Shown here in pieces: positions 24,401-29,511 of a stretch of 30,554 nucleotides of DNA. Both the position numbers and the translations under genes were made by a program. The notes below the pieces were generated by a model. That model worked only from the letters and a program-made list of their open reading frames with translations. It searched no databases and was not told where the DNA came from. The DNA is taken from positions 1-30,554 of IMG/VR virus record IMGVR_UViG_3300009130_000095, one strand, 5' to 3'. The stretch is from a virus. Numbering within the stretch: the first letter of the stretch is position 1; every line of letters starts with the position of its first letter.

Positions 24401-24837
24401 ACAGACCGCGCAAGGAAAAGAACCTTGAGGACAACATTGCACTTTACGCCCCCGAGGGAGACTTCACGGACGAAGAGAAGCTGGAACACTTCGCATCTCT
24501 CACCGGCATCTTTCCGATCCACGAGATTATGCCACAAGAGATTCAGGACAATTTAATGGGACGAGGTTGCCCACCCATCAGCGAGTATGATCCCGACCTT
24601 CAACTGGTCTGGTTCATTCCGAGGGAAGTAAAAATAAAGAAGACAAAGAACGGCAAGGAATACTGGGTCATCCACACGACTGACAGTAATGCTCACGACG
24701 CCCGCATCCGCTGCTGGGGCGTGAGAGATGACGACAAGATTTCCCTTAATAAAGTATATGTTGCCAACTTAGAATATAACGAGAAGTGGGGATTCAGTAC
24801 CCGCTCCATCAGACGCAGCTTTAGGAGGCTCACTTGA
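21418..24837 (+). CDS. dnaE: DNA polymerase III alpha subunit (family C)
   Basis: A 1139-aa family C replicative DNA polymerase, about the length of bacterial DnaE (1160 aa in E. coli). The N-terminal PHP domain keeps metal ligands: H15-x-H17 (GLHAHSG), D48-H49 in LTDHGHMNG, GCESYF, the GLIISSACMSG strand and ADSHYPRPE. The polymerase part shows GLGRGSAAGSLLSYVL (about 424-439), catalytic D466 and D468 in YPDIDFDVE, HAGGVVVAEDLD, and the third catalytic D633 in FIKFDLLGLSTL. FRPGPL and the NLSHAVSYGAVS block follow. A helix-hairpin-helix region (about 930) and a C-terminal OB-fold-like segment (from about 1065) end the protein. The complete PHP ligand set suggests it may proofread by itself, since no epsilon exonuclease is seen. 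Its stop overlaps the next start. Confidence 0.96.
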   Translation: MANRIESKIPFVGLHAHSGLSPFDGLGMPGEHMDFAYENGMNAHALTDHGHMNGLSFQVEHLKQMKADGKDFRALYGCESYFIKSHRKWRTMYEEHKANSKRRQKKEEYGMVIEDEDRQKKRNPLNERRHLVMVAQNQAGLNNLFKLVSDSYQPENFYRYPRMDFEMLDKYNEGLIISSACMSGPLFADFWKNRDNGEEHVLAAMRNTIAQFKEIFGDRFYGEVQWNDIKEQHEGNNYIIQACMEMGVEVISTADSHYPRPELWKDREMYKRIGWGGKVPEWADPDSLLPTSVDEVGYELYPKNGDQMWESYKRYSGKHQIEYDDTFIRDSIERTHHIAFDRCEDFLPNSEVRLPEFVVPEGKTAIQALTADALAGMKKKNITDPEYVDRLKYELNIIKERGFAQYFLTMKAISDKAQEEMLVGLGRGSAAGSLLSYVLDITQVDPIKYALQFERFLTKGGKGYPDIDFDVEEPMALKEQLAEEWSKIGVNVVPISNFNTLQLRSLIKDIGKFYNIPFTEVNKVTGVMMSEATPLAKKAHGQTAGVYTPTFDEVKEYSETLQNFFQKYPHIETHVDNLFGNMRSISRHAGGVVVAEDLDKHMPLINSGGVIQTPWSEGQNVRHLEPLGFIKFDLLGLSTLRMISGAIRHILKRHQGIEEPTFEQVRDYYNTHLHPDVIDFDNQEVWREVFHKGKWAGIFQMTNGGAQRFCQEAQPESLLDFAAVTAIFRPGPLSAKAHSLYVANKSNPSQVHYEHPIIKEVLGDTYGLLVFQEQLAMLAHKLGDDLSLDEGNLLRKVLTKKGTGKDKVKNKLYKKFVKGCNNHGLSEEIAKNLWAKMEYFSGYGFNLSHAVSYGAVSFQCAWLSYYYPVEWMAAFLDKEPEDKKAGAINTAKSFGFEIVPPSVNKSGRVWEIAEDGKTLIQPLAGIKGLGDSAIDQIVSNRPFNTVEEFLFNENITYSKLNKKALDVLVRSKALDELMDDRFTGLKHYWSAIAVDRPRKEKNLEDNIALYAPEGDFTDEEKLEHFASLTGIFPIHEIMPQEIQDNLMGRGCPPISEYDPDLQLVWFIPREVKIKKTKNGKEYWVIHTTDSNAHDARIRCWGVRDDDKISLNKVYVANLEYNEKWGFSTRSIRRSFRRLT

Positions 24838-25385
24838 AGAAGTATCAAATCGTTTATGCCGACCCACCCTGGGATTACAAAGGACAACTCCAGCACACAG
24901 GGAAAGGGGGTCCTGATAGTGGTGGCGCAGTACGACACTACGGCTGCATGAAACTACCAGAACTAAAGAAGATGGATGTGCCTAGTTTGTGTGACGATGA
25001 CTGTTTGCTTTTCCTGTGGGCAACGAGCCCTCACCTTGACCAAGCCATCGAACTGATGAAGGCATGGGGATTCTCCTGGGCAACCGTAGGATTTGTGTGG
25101 GATAAACAAAAAGTAAACCCTGGCTTCTACACAATGAGCCAAGTAGAACTCTGCTTGATTGGCAAACGTGGGAAGATTCCGAAACCAAGAGGAGCCCGCA
25201 ACATCCGACAGATGGTTTCAGTTATGCGAGGAAAACACAGTGCCAAACCTTCCGAAGTAAGAAAAAGAATTGAGGAAATGTTCCCAGAACAAAACAAACT
25301 GGAATTGTTTGCCCGGACTGAGATTGACGGCTGGGACTGTCACGGCGATGAGGTCGAAGCAGATATTATTTTGGCGGCGAGCTAA
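24834..25385 (+). CDS. MT-A70 family adenine methyltransferase
   Basis: A 183-aa SAM-dependent N6-adenine methyltransferase of the MT-A70 family. The catalytic motif is DPPW (residues 10-13, in VYADPPWDY). A short HYGCMKLPELKKM helix, the LLFLWATSPHLDQA block, GFVWDKQKV, CLIGKRGKIPK and the terminal LELFARTEIDGWDCHG segment are all usual in phage and bacterial members. The start is TTG 24834, which overlaps the dnaE stop (TTGA) and has a perfect AGGAGG (24823-24828) 5 nt upstream. Known members methylate adenine in DNA or RNA; the target here cannot be read from the sequence. Modification of phage DNA against host restriction is the likely use. No restriction enzyme gene is adjacent, so it is an orphan methyltransferase. 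Confidence 0.9.
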   Translation: MKKYQIVYADPPWDYKGQLQHTGKGGPDSGGAVRHYGCMKLPELKKMDVPSLCDDDCLLFLWATSPHLDQAIELMKAWGFSWATVGFVWDKQKVNPGFYTMSQVELCLIGKRGKIPKPRGARNIRQMVSVMRGKHSAKPSEVRKRIEEMFPEQNKLELFARTEIDGWDCHGDEVEADIILAAS

Positions 25386-25942
25386 TGAAAGACCAGACAA
25401 ATTTATTTAATGTGAGTGATGAGTGTTATGACTGCGGGTGTGATTTGAAACCAGCCTGCGCTGACCGAGAAGGAAAGAAAATGAAAGTAAGAGTACAACG
25501 ACTTCACGAGAACGCGAAGCTCCCTGTACGAGCACACCCAACAGATGCCGGCATGGATTTGTTTTTCTGCCCCGCACCACAACCCAACATCCCCAAACAG
25601 ATTGAGAGCGTTTTGCCTCACGGGTCATCGCTCTTTCCCACAGGTTTGAAGATTGAAGTCCCCGAAGGGTACATGCTGGAAATCAAAAACAAGTCTGGCG
25701 TAGCTTCCAAGCGTGGATTAATTGTGGGGGCGTGCGTAGTTGACCGAGGATACACAGGAGAAATCTTTGTGAACCTTCACAACCCAAGCGACCGAACACA
25801 AACCCTTCATGCCGGAGACAAGATTGCCCAAGGCGTCTTCGTAAAGATCACTACGGATGTGGAATTGGTTGAGTCGGATGGGATCTATGACGAGGAAACG
25901 AGCCGAGGCGAAGGAGCCCTGGGTTCCACGGGCGACAGATAA
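25385..25942 (+). CDS. dut: dUTPase with Cys-rich N-terminal extension
   Basis: A trimeric-type dUTP pyrophosphatase, turning dUTP into dUMP. All five motifs are present: DAGMDL (54-59), NKSGVASKRG (102-111), VVDRGYTGEI (118-127), GDKIAQGVF (144-152) and the P-loop-like RGEGALGSTG (174-183). Motif II has K-S-G where most have R-S-G. From ATG 25385, which overlaps the methyltransferase stop (TAATG), it has 185 aa. The first 32 residues carry C14-x2-C17-x-C19 and C25 and are unlike dUTPases. A second in-frame ATG at 25481, preceded by AAGGAAAG, would give a standard 153-aa enzyme, so both forms may be made. It removes dUTP and feeds dTTP synthesis, next to the polymerase. Confidence 0.92.
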   Translation: MKDQTNLFNVSDECYDCGCDLKPACADREGKKMKVRVQRLHENAKLPVRAHPTDAGMDLFFCPAPQPNIPKQIESVLPHGSSLFPTGLKIEVPEGYMLEIKNKSGVASKRGLIVGACVVDRGYTGEIFVNLHNPSDRTQTLHAGDKIAQGVFVKITTDVELVESDGIYDEETSRGEGALGSTGDR

Positions 25943-25952
25943 AATACGTCAC

Positions 25953-25980
25953 ATGACCGATGGTGGTTTCTATTTATAGT
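25953..25980 (+). promoter_or_regulatory. Sigma70-type promoter after dUTPase
   Basis: ATGACC (25953-25958) and TATAGT (25975-25980) with a 16-nt spacer. The -10 overlaps a CTATTTA motif (25970-25976). It would drive the 82-aa gene at 26048. Confidence 0.5.
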
Positions 25981-26013
25981 AGAGAAAGAAAGGAATAAAA
26001 CGGTTACAGCAAA

Positions 26014-26032
26014 GGAAAAATAGTATTTTTCC
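26014..26032 (+). promoter_or_regulatory. Hairpin next to a ribosome binding site
   Basis: GGAAAAAT (26014-26021) and ATTTTTCC (26025-26032) form a perfect 8-bp stem around a 3-nt loop. It abuts the GGGGAG ribosome binding site (26033-26038) of the following gene. It lacks a downstream T run, so it is not a normal terminator. It may protect the mRNA 5' end or affect translation. Confidence 0.4.
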
Positions 26033-26047
26033 GGGGAGTGCTACGCC

Positions 26048-26296
26048 GTGTCCACCGAGAAGGAACAAGCCCTACGCCGCTTGGCCGTACTTGAGGGCTC
26101 AGTCTTTACCACTTGGCAGCAAGTTTTAGAATGGGATGGCTTGAGGCGCTGGGTGCTAGATAATAATCTATTAGATGAGTACAAAGAGCAGCACTATTTT
26201 TCGTGTAGCCAAGAAATTACCAAAATCCAACATGCGCCGAAAAAATCTTCTTCCATATTTTCCAGATTTTTCAGTTTGTTTAAAAATAAAACTTGA
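26048..26296 (+). CDS. Small protein with basic/aromatic tail, function unknown
   Basis: An 82-aa protein beginning with GTG 26048, with GGGGAG (26033-26038) 9 nt upstream. The N-terminal half is helical and acidic/aromatic (TTWQQVLEWDGLRRWVLDNN). The tail, SSSIFSRFFSLFKNKT, is short, basic and strongly aromatic and could be an amphipathic helix that touches membranes. No family was recognised. A promoter overlaps its last codons. Confidence 0.5.
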   Translation: MSTEKEQALRRLAVLEGSVFTTWQQVLEWDGLRRWVLDNNLLDEYKEQHYFSCSQEITKIQHAPKKSSSIFSRFFSLFKNKT

Positions 26297-26320
26297 CCTC
26301 GGTTCATCTTGTGGTAATAT
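26293..26320 (+). promoter_or_regulatory. Sigma70-type promoter for the SH3-like array
   Basis: TTGACC (26293-26298) and TAATAT (26315-26320), 16-nt spacer, overlapping the end of the preceding gene. It lies 24 nt before the first of the seven small SH3-like genes, with AAGGGG (26333-26337 region) as ribosome binding site. Confidence 0.65.
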
Positions 26321-26344
26321 AAGATATAAAGAAGGGGAACAGAA

Positions 26345-26548
26345 GTGCAAGATGAGTGGCGATACCAACTAAAAGCTGGCGACCTCGTGATGATGAAGAC
26401 CGGCGGAATGGCTGTCATCACCGATGTACGCCACCACCGTTTTGATGACCCACCTCCTCCCCACATTAGGATGATGTATTGCGATGACGGAGAGCACGGA
26501 AGGTGTAGCTCCTATCGCATAGAAAGGATGCTCAGTGAAAGTCGGTGA
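26345..26548 (+). CDS. SH3/KOW-like small protein 1
   Basis: A 67-aa protein, GTG start with GGGG 7 nt upstream. It opens with YQLKAGDLVMMKTGGMAVITDV, the pattern of a small SH3-type (KOW-like) barrel: K-x-GDLV, a short loop, then G-x-A-V-I. The rest, IRMMYCDDGEHG and YRIERML, supplies two more strands. It is first in a run of seven genes with similar layout. Such barrels bind nucleic acids or proteins; the actual role is unknown. It overlaps the next gene by 14 nt. Confidence 0.6.
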   Translation: MQDEWRYQLKAGDLVMMKTGGMAVITDVRHHRFDDPPPPHIRMMYCDDGEHGRCSSYRIERMLSESR

Positions 26549-26747
26549 TTTGGTGAGAATCCGAAAGACGGCGATTGATTTCTTATCTACGACGTGGTTT
26601 ATTCGCCTCGCAGAAACGAAAACCCCTCTCGTTCTGGTTGAAAAGCTGAACACCCCTAATCAACGCCCCCCCGGCTGGTTTGTATTGAAGCCCGACGGGT
26701 CTACTTTTTTTACGCTTGAAGAAAACCTAACGACGAGGATGTGGTAA
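26535..26747 (+). CDS. SH3/KOW-like small protein 2
   Basis: A 70-aa protein. GTG 26535 is supported by AGAAAGGA (26521-26528) 6 nt upstream and yields MKVGDLVRIRKT, a clean barrel-opening strand. Then come TTWFIRLAE, PLVLVEKL, GWFVLKPDG and TFFTLEENL strands. The larger loop between strands 1 and 2 lacks the usual Gly-Val-Ile, so this is a divergent array member. It overlaps both neighbours (14 nt and 1 nt). Confidence 0.55.
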   Translation: MKVGDLVRIRKTAIDFLSTTWFIRLAETKTPLVLVEKLNTPNQRPPGWFVLKPDGSTFFTLEENLTTRMW

Positions 26748-26944
26748 TGAATCCCCAATGGAAAAGATATAAAGTTGGAGACTTGGTAGCAGTTGCTGCC
26801 AAGCAAGTGCTGGGTCTTATCACTCGCTCCAATTACTGGACCCTTGATGAATATCTCGGCGGCGAGATTGAATGCGTTGATGTGATGTTCGGAGCCCACG
26901 AATCCAAGCAATACCCAGTTCAATATTTGGTGGAGATGAAATGA
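26747..26944 (+). CDS. SH3/KOW-like small protein 3
   Basis: A 65-aa protein. ATG 26747 is favoured over the in-frame GTG 26741 because it overlaps the upstream stop and has GAGGA (26735-26739) 7 nt before it. The pattern is YKVGDLVAVAAKQVLGLI, then a variable loop, IECVDVMF and a final QYPVQYLVEM strand. It fits the barrel layout well and overlaps the next start (ATGA). Confidence 0.6.
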   Translation: MNPQWKRYKVGDLVAVAAKQVLGLITRSNYWTLDEYLGGEIECVDVMFGAHESKQYPVQYLVEMK

Positions 26945-27183
26945 AGACCTCTCCCCGCCAAGTTGAGTACCTCCCCGACCACCACTTTAAGGTCGGCGAT
27001 ATCGTAAAGCGATTTGTAATCGGCGGCAAAGATAGGGTCGGCGTTGTGCTGGGAACAGGAAAAAAGAATATGGACTACACGACCCTCACAATGGATGAAG
27101 ATGCTTGTCTAATATCTTTTGACAATGAAGAGCCAGTATGGGAAGCAGCATATTTTTTGGAGAAAGTTGATGCCAAATATTAA
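26941..27183 (+). CDS. SH3/KOW-like small protein 4
   Basis: An 80-aa protein with GGTGGAG (26929-26935) 5 nt before ATG. After a short N-terminal extension it has FKVGDIVKRFVIG, DRVGVVLGTG, ACLISFDNEEPVWE and AAYFLEKV, the same order of strands as its neighbours and the clearest match to the KVGD...GVV...V.F....W...L pattern. It overlaps gene 5 by 14 nt. Confidence 0.6.
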   Translation: MKTSPRQVEYLPDHHFKVGDIVKRFVIGGKDRVGVVLGTGKKNMDYTTLTMDEDACLISFDNEEPVWEAAYFLEKVDAKY

Positions 27184-27376
27184 TTTGAAGATTGGCACCC
27201 TACTCCGGATCAAGGAGCACTGCCGAAAAAATATAACCATCAGGCATAATGGCGAGTATGGTATTTTGGCACGAAATGATAATGGAAAATATATTACTCA
27301 CGATGTGTTGTTCCCTAACGGAACCCGATGTATTTTTATGCCAGACAATTGGGAGGTAGTCAGTCATGCTGGATAG
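27170..27376 (+). CDS. SH3/KOW-like small protein 5
   Basis: A 68-aa protein. ATG 27170 has GGAG (27159-27162) 7 nt upstream and lies inside the end of gene 4; an in-frame ATG at 27119 is further inside that gene and lacks such a site. It reads LKIGTLLRIKEH, GEYGILARNDNG, HDVLFPNGTRC and NWEVVSHAG, again an SH3-like order (here G-T-L-L replaces GDLV). Confidence 0.55.
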   Translation: MPNINLKIGTLLRIKEHCRKNITIRHNGEYGILARNDNGKYITHDVLFPNGTRCIFMPDNWEVVSHAG

Positions 27377-27632
27377 TGCGGATAAGATGTGGGCGGTTCA
27401 ACAGCCCGGAACTATTTTACGAGCCCGTCATAGTGCTAAGTACGGACAACTCGCTCTTGTTCTGGCGAGAGCCTACTCTGGTCCGAAGCCAAGTAACGGC
27501 TATCCCCCCCGCCAGTATGTGAAGATGCAGTGGCTCTCAACTGGCGAGCGGTTTGAAGAAATGTTAGTAAATGCTCACAATTGTTTTGACATTGTGAGTT
27601 CCTGTGATACACTTAATCACTCAGAAAATTAA
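27366..27632 (+). CDS. SH3/KOW-like small protein 6
   Basis: An 88-aa protein with GGGAGG (27351-27356) 9 nt before ATG, overlapping gene 5 by 11 nt. It has QQPGTILRARHS, YGQLALVLARAYSG, YVKMQWLSTGERFEE and FDIVSSC, an enlarged version of the same strand order (PGT instead of KVGD). The promoter of the next gene lies inside its 3' end. Confidence 0.5.
   Translation: MLDSADKMWAVQQPGTILRARHSAKYGQLALVLARAYSGPKPSNGYPPRQYVKMQWLSTGERFEEMLVNAHNCFDIVSSCDTLNHSEN
27586..27613 (+). promoter_or_regulatory. Sigma70-type promoter inside the array
   Basis: A perfect TTGACA (27586-27591), a 16-nt spacer, and TACACT (27608-27613) preceded by TGA, an extended -10 form. It lies in the last codons of SH3-like gene 6, 41 nt before gene 7, and probably also serves the zinc-ribbon and IMPDH-family genes. 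Confidence 0.7.
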
Positions 27633-27653
27633 TGAGATCATCGAAGGAGAAAA

Positions 27654-27830
27654 ATGATGACTATCGAACTCACCCCTAACACTCAAGTCAGTCGTATTGA
27701 TACGGAAGAGAATGGCCGCCTGCTGGGTCCCTTTGTCCGCAAAGGAGAGAAGTGGTGGACCATTTATTGGGACTCGGGCGAGACAACTGCCCAGCGTGAA
27801 TCGGAGATTCTTAATGGACAAGAAGCATAA
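27654..27830 (+). CDS. SH3/KOW-like small protein 7
   Basis: A 58-aa protein (57 aa from the second ATG, 27657, which has the better 7-nt spacing to AAGGAG at 27644-27649). It reads TQVSRIDTEENGRLLGPFVR, KWWTIYWDSGETTAQ and ESEILNG: a short strand, then two strands with the W-T-I-x-W-x-SG signature seen in small SH3-like phage proteins. It overlaps the zinc-ribbon gene by 17 nt. Confidence 0.6.
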   Translation: MMTIELTPNTQVSRIDTEENGRLLGPFVRKGEKWWTIYWDSGETTAQRESEILNGQEA

Positions 27831-28089
27831 GAAGAAGCTCAAGCGCGCAAAAAAGAAGCAAGAGCAGCAAAAGCTTCAAGAAGTGCAAAAAACACTTCAG
27901 CGTCAAATGAATATGTTCCAGCGGTTGCCAGGGGAATGTAGTGCGTGCACGACCCCTTTCCCCAAAACCAAAGAAGCACATATGACGTGGCGAGTGGTTG
28001 TTCGCAGCAAGAAGAAACTCGTGCGCCTGTTCTGCCCCGAGTGCCAACAAAAAGCCAAAGAATTGGTGGAGAATAATAATGAAGTTTAA
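27814..28089 (+). CDS. Zinc-ribbon protein with Lys-rich N-terminus
   Basis: A 91-aa protein. ATG 27814 has GGAG (27803-27806) 7 nt upstream; an in-frame ATG at 27697 lies within the previous gene. The first 30 residues are nearly all Lys, Gln, Arg and Glu (MDKKHKKKLKRAKKKQEQQ), a basic coiled helix. Then C42-x2-C45 and C74-x2-C77 (ECSACTTPF and FCPECQQ) form a zinc ribbon, with a VVVRSKKKLVRLF strand pair between. Binding to nucleic acid is plausible. A helper of transcription or a nuclease accessory is possible, but nothing specific is shown. It overlaps the next gene by 11 nt. Confidence 0.7.
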   Translation: MDKKHKKKLKRAKKKQEQQKLQEVQKTLQRQMNMFQRLPGECSACTTPFPKTKEAHMTWRVVVRSKKKLVRLFCPECQQKAKELVENNNEV

Positions 28090-29119
28090 AGAAGCAGTCA
28101 CGTACGACGATATGCTCATCGTGCCCCAGTATAGTGATATTGAGAGCAGGAGCGAGGTAGATATTGGCAGCAACTTGGGACTTCGGGAATTTCCCCTTCC
28201 TATTATTGCATCCCCGATGGATACTGTTTCTGAGTCCGAGATGGCCCTTGCTATGAATGAAGCAGGAGGATTAGCTGTTCTGCATCGGTATAATACAATC
28301 ACCGAGCAGCAAAAAATGGCTCAGGTAGTGGTTAACTACACAGACTGGTCAGGACAAGTAGCAGCAGCCATCGGCGTCACAGGAGATTATTTAGAGCGTT
28401 CGGAAGCTCTGATCGCCACCGGAGTAGACATGCTCTGTGTGGACGTTGCCCACGGTCATCACTCCTTAATGAAAGAAGCTCTGACGACCTTGCGGGGAGA
28501 ATACGGAAATCATATTTATATTATTGCCGGCAACGTCTGCACCTTAGAAGGTATTAATGATCTGGCGGATTGGGGAGCTAATGCTGTCCGCTGTAATATT
28601 GGGGGCGGCTCTATTTGCAGCACCCGATTGGTTACAGGACACGGACTGCCCGGTCTCCAAACTATTTTCGATTGCGCAAGAACCGATAGGGATGTAGCCA
28701 TTATTGCGGACGGCGGGATCACCTCCTCTGGTGATATTGTCAAAGCGTTAGCTGCCGGCGCAGACTTTGTGATGTGTGGGTCTCTTTTGGCAGGAACCAC
28801 TGAGAGCCCCGGCAAGGTTATCAGCTTGCCGAGCAATATCCGAGTCAAGGAATATCGAGGCATGGCATCGAAAGACGCTCAACTCGACTGGCGAAAGAAA
28901 TCTTCCACTCCAGAAGGTGTGGCGTCCTACGTCCCCTTCAAAGGCAGTGTGCGTGATATCCTTCAGCAACTGGAGGGTGGGATTAAGAGCGGTTTCTCCT
29001 ATAGCGGGGCTCGGAACTTGACAGAACTCCGAGACAAGGTAGAATGGGCCCGGCAAACTTCTGCCGGCACCCACGAAAGTAATACCCATATTTTTAAACA
29101 GAATGGAACCAGAAAATAA
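28079..29119 (+). CDS. IMP dehydrogenase / GMP reductase family enzyme
   Basis: A 346-aa TIM-barrel enzyme of purine metabolism. ATG 28079 has GGTGGAG (28065-28071) 7 nt upstream; a longer in-frame start at 27998 overlaps the zinc-ribbon gene. Landmarks are TYDDMLIVPQYSDIESR at the start, IIASPMDTVSE (42-52), the active-site loop GGGSICSTRLVTGHG with catalytic C180, IADGGITSSGDIVKALAAGA, and KEYRGMASKDAQ. There are no CBS domains, so it is shorter than common IMPDH and equals GMP reductase (347 aa). The flap ends EGVASYVPFKGSV, which looks more IMPDH-like, so the exact reaction is open: IMP to XMP or GMP to IMP. Either would change guanine nucleotide supply. Confidence 0.9.
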   Translation: MKFKEAVTYDDMLIVPQYSDIESRSEVDIGSNLGLREFPLPIIASPMDTVSESEMALAMNEAGGLAVLHRYNTITEQQKMAQVVVNYTDWSGQVAAAIGVTGDYLERSEALIATGVDMLCVDVAHGHHSLMKEALTTLRGEYGNHIYIIAGNVCTLEGINDLADWGANAVRCNIGGGSICSTRLVTGHGLPGLQTIFDCARTDRDVAIIADGGITSSGDIVKALAAGADFVMCGSLLAGTTESPGKVISLPSNIRVKEYRGMASKDAQLDWRKKSSTPEGVASYVPFKGSVRDILQQLEGGIKSGFSYSGARNLTELRDKVEWARQTSAGTHESNTHIFKQNGTRK

Positions 29120-29442
29120 TGTTTTATCGTAAATCCCCCAAAGATCAGCAAGCCGACTTAGACAAGCAACCCACCGAACTGGAGACTCAGTATAGTCCGA
29201 ACCCTACGTGCTTTGAGGTGCATGAAAAATGGAAGCTTCCCTGTGATCAATCCGGGTGTAGAAACTTCATGAACTATGAGGATGATCTAAACTGCGCAGT
29301 CGTCTGTGCCCGGAAGTATGAAAACGGTTTAAGCTTGCGAGAAGTAGCGGACAGAATGGGAGTAAGTTTCCCTCGCATTAGTCAGATTGAGCACGCTGCG
29401 TTTAAGAAACTTAAAGTTGCTGGTGTTTTTGAAGAAGAATAA
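29119..29442 (+). CDS. Sigma-70 region 4-like small protein
   Basis: A 107-aa protein. Residues 55-98 (DDLNCAVVCARKYENGLSLREVADRMGVSF then PRISQIEHAAFKKLK) form a helix-turn-helix of the sigma-70 region 4 kind, which in full sigma factors reads the -35 box. No other sigma region is present. Cysteines 42, 47, 59 and 63 (LPCDQSGCRNFMNYEDDLNCAVVC) may hold a zinc ion. Similar small sigma-like proteins occur in T4-like marine phages as far as I recall. It starts on the stop of the previous gene (TAATG) with only a weak ribosome binding site, so it is likely coupled to it. It may direct late or phage-specific transcription. Confidence 0.7.
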   Translation: MFYRKSPKDQQADLDKQPTELETQYSPNPTCFEVHEKWKLPCDQSGCRNFMNYEDDLNCAVVCARKYENGLSLREVADRMGVSFPRISQIEHAAFKKLKVAGVFEEE

Positions 29443-29511
29443 GGTGTTTTACCGATTACCAAACTATTTAATGTTGATTGGTTTTCAATCATCCTTAAGG
29501 AGATCATTATA
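29443..29511 (+). promoter_or_regulatory. Leader with AAACTATTTA motif and hairpin
   Basis: AAACTATTTA (29461-29470) repeats the motif at 11262-11271. A 6-bp hairpin follows, TGATTG (29475-29480) pairing with CAATCA (29486-29491). Then the ribosome binding site AAGGAG precedes the ATG at 29512. No sigma70 -35/-10 pair of good quality is seen, so a different phage promoter type is possible. Confidence 0.3.

Noticed and set aside
27811-28302. Long open frame on the minus strand (163 codons)
   Set aside because: It lies opposite the zinc-ribbon and IMPDH-family genes, both of which have recognisable motifs and ribosome binding sites. Its translation is low-complexity Leu/Ser sequence mirroring Lys/Glu codons.
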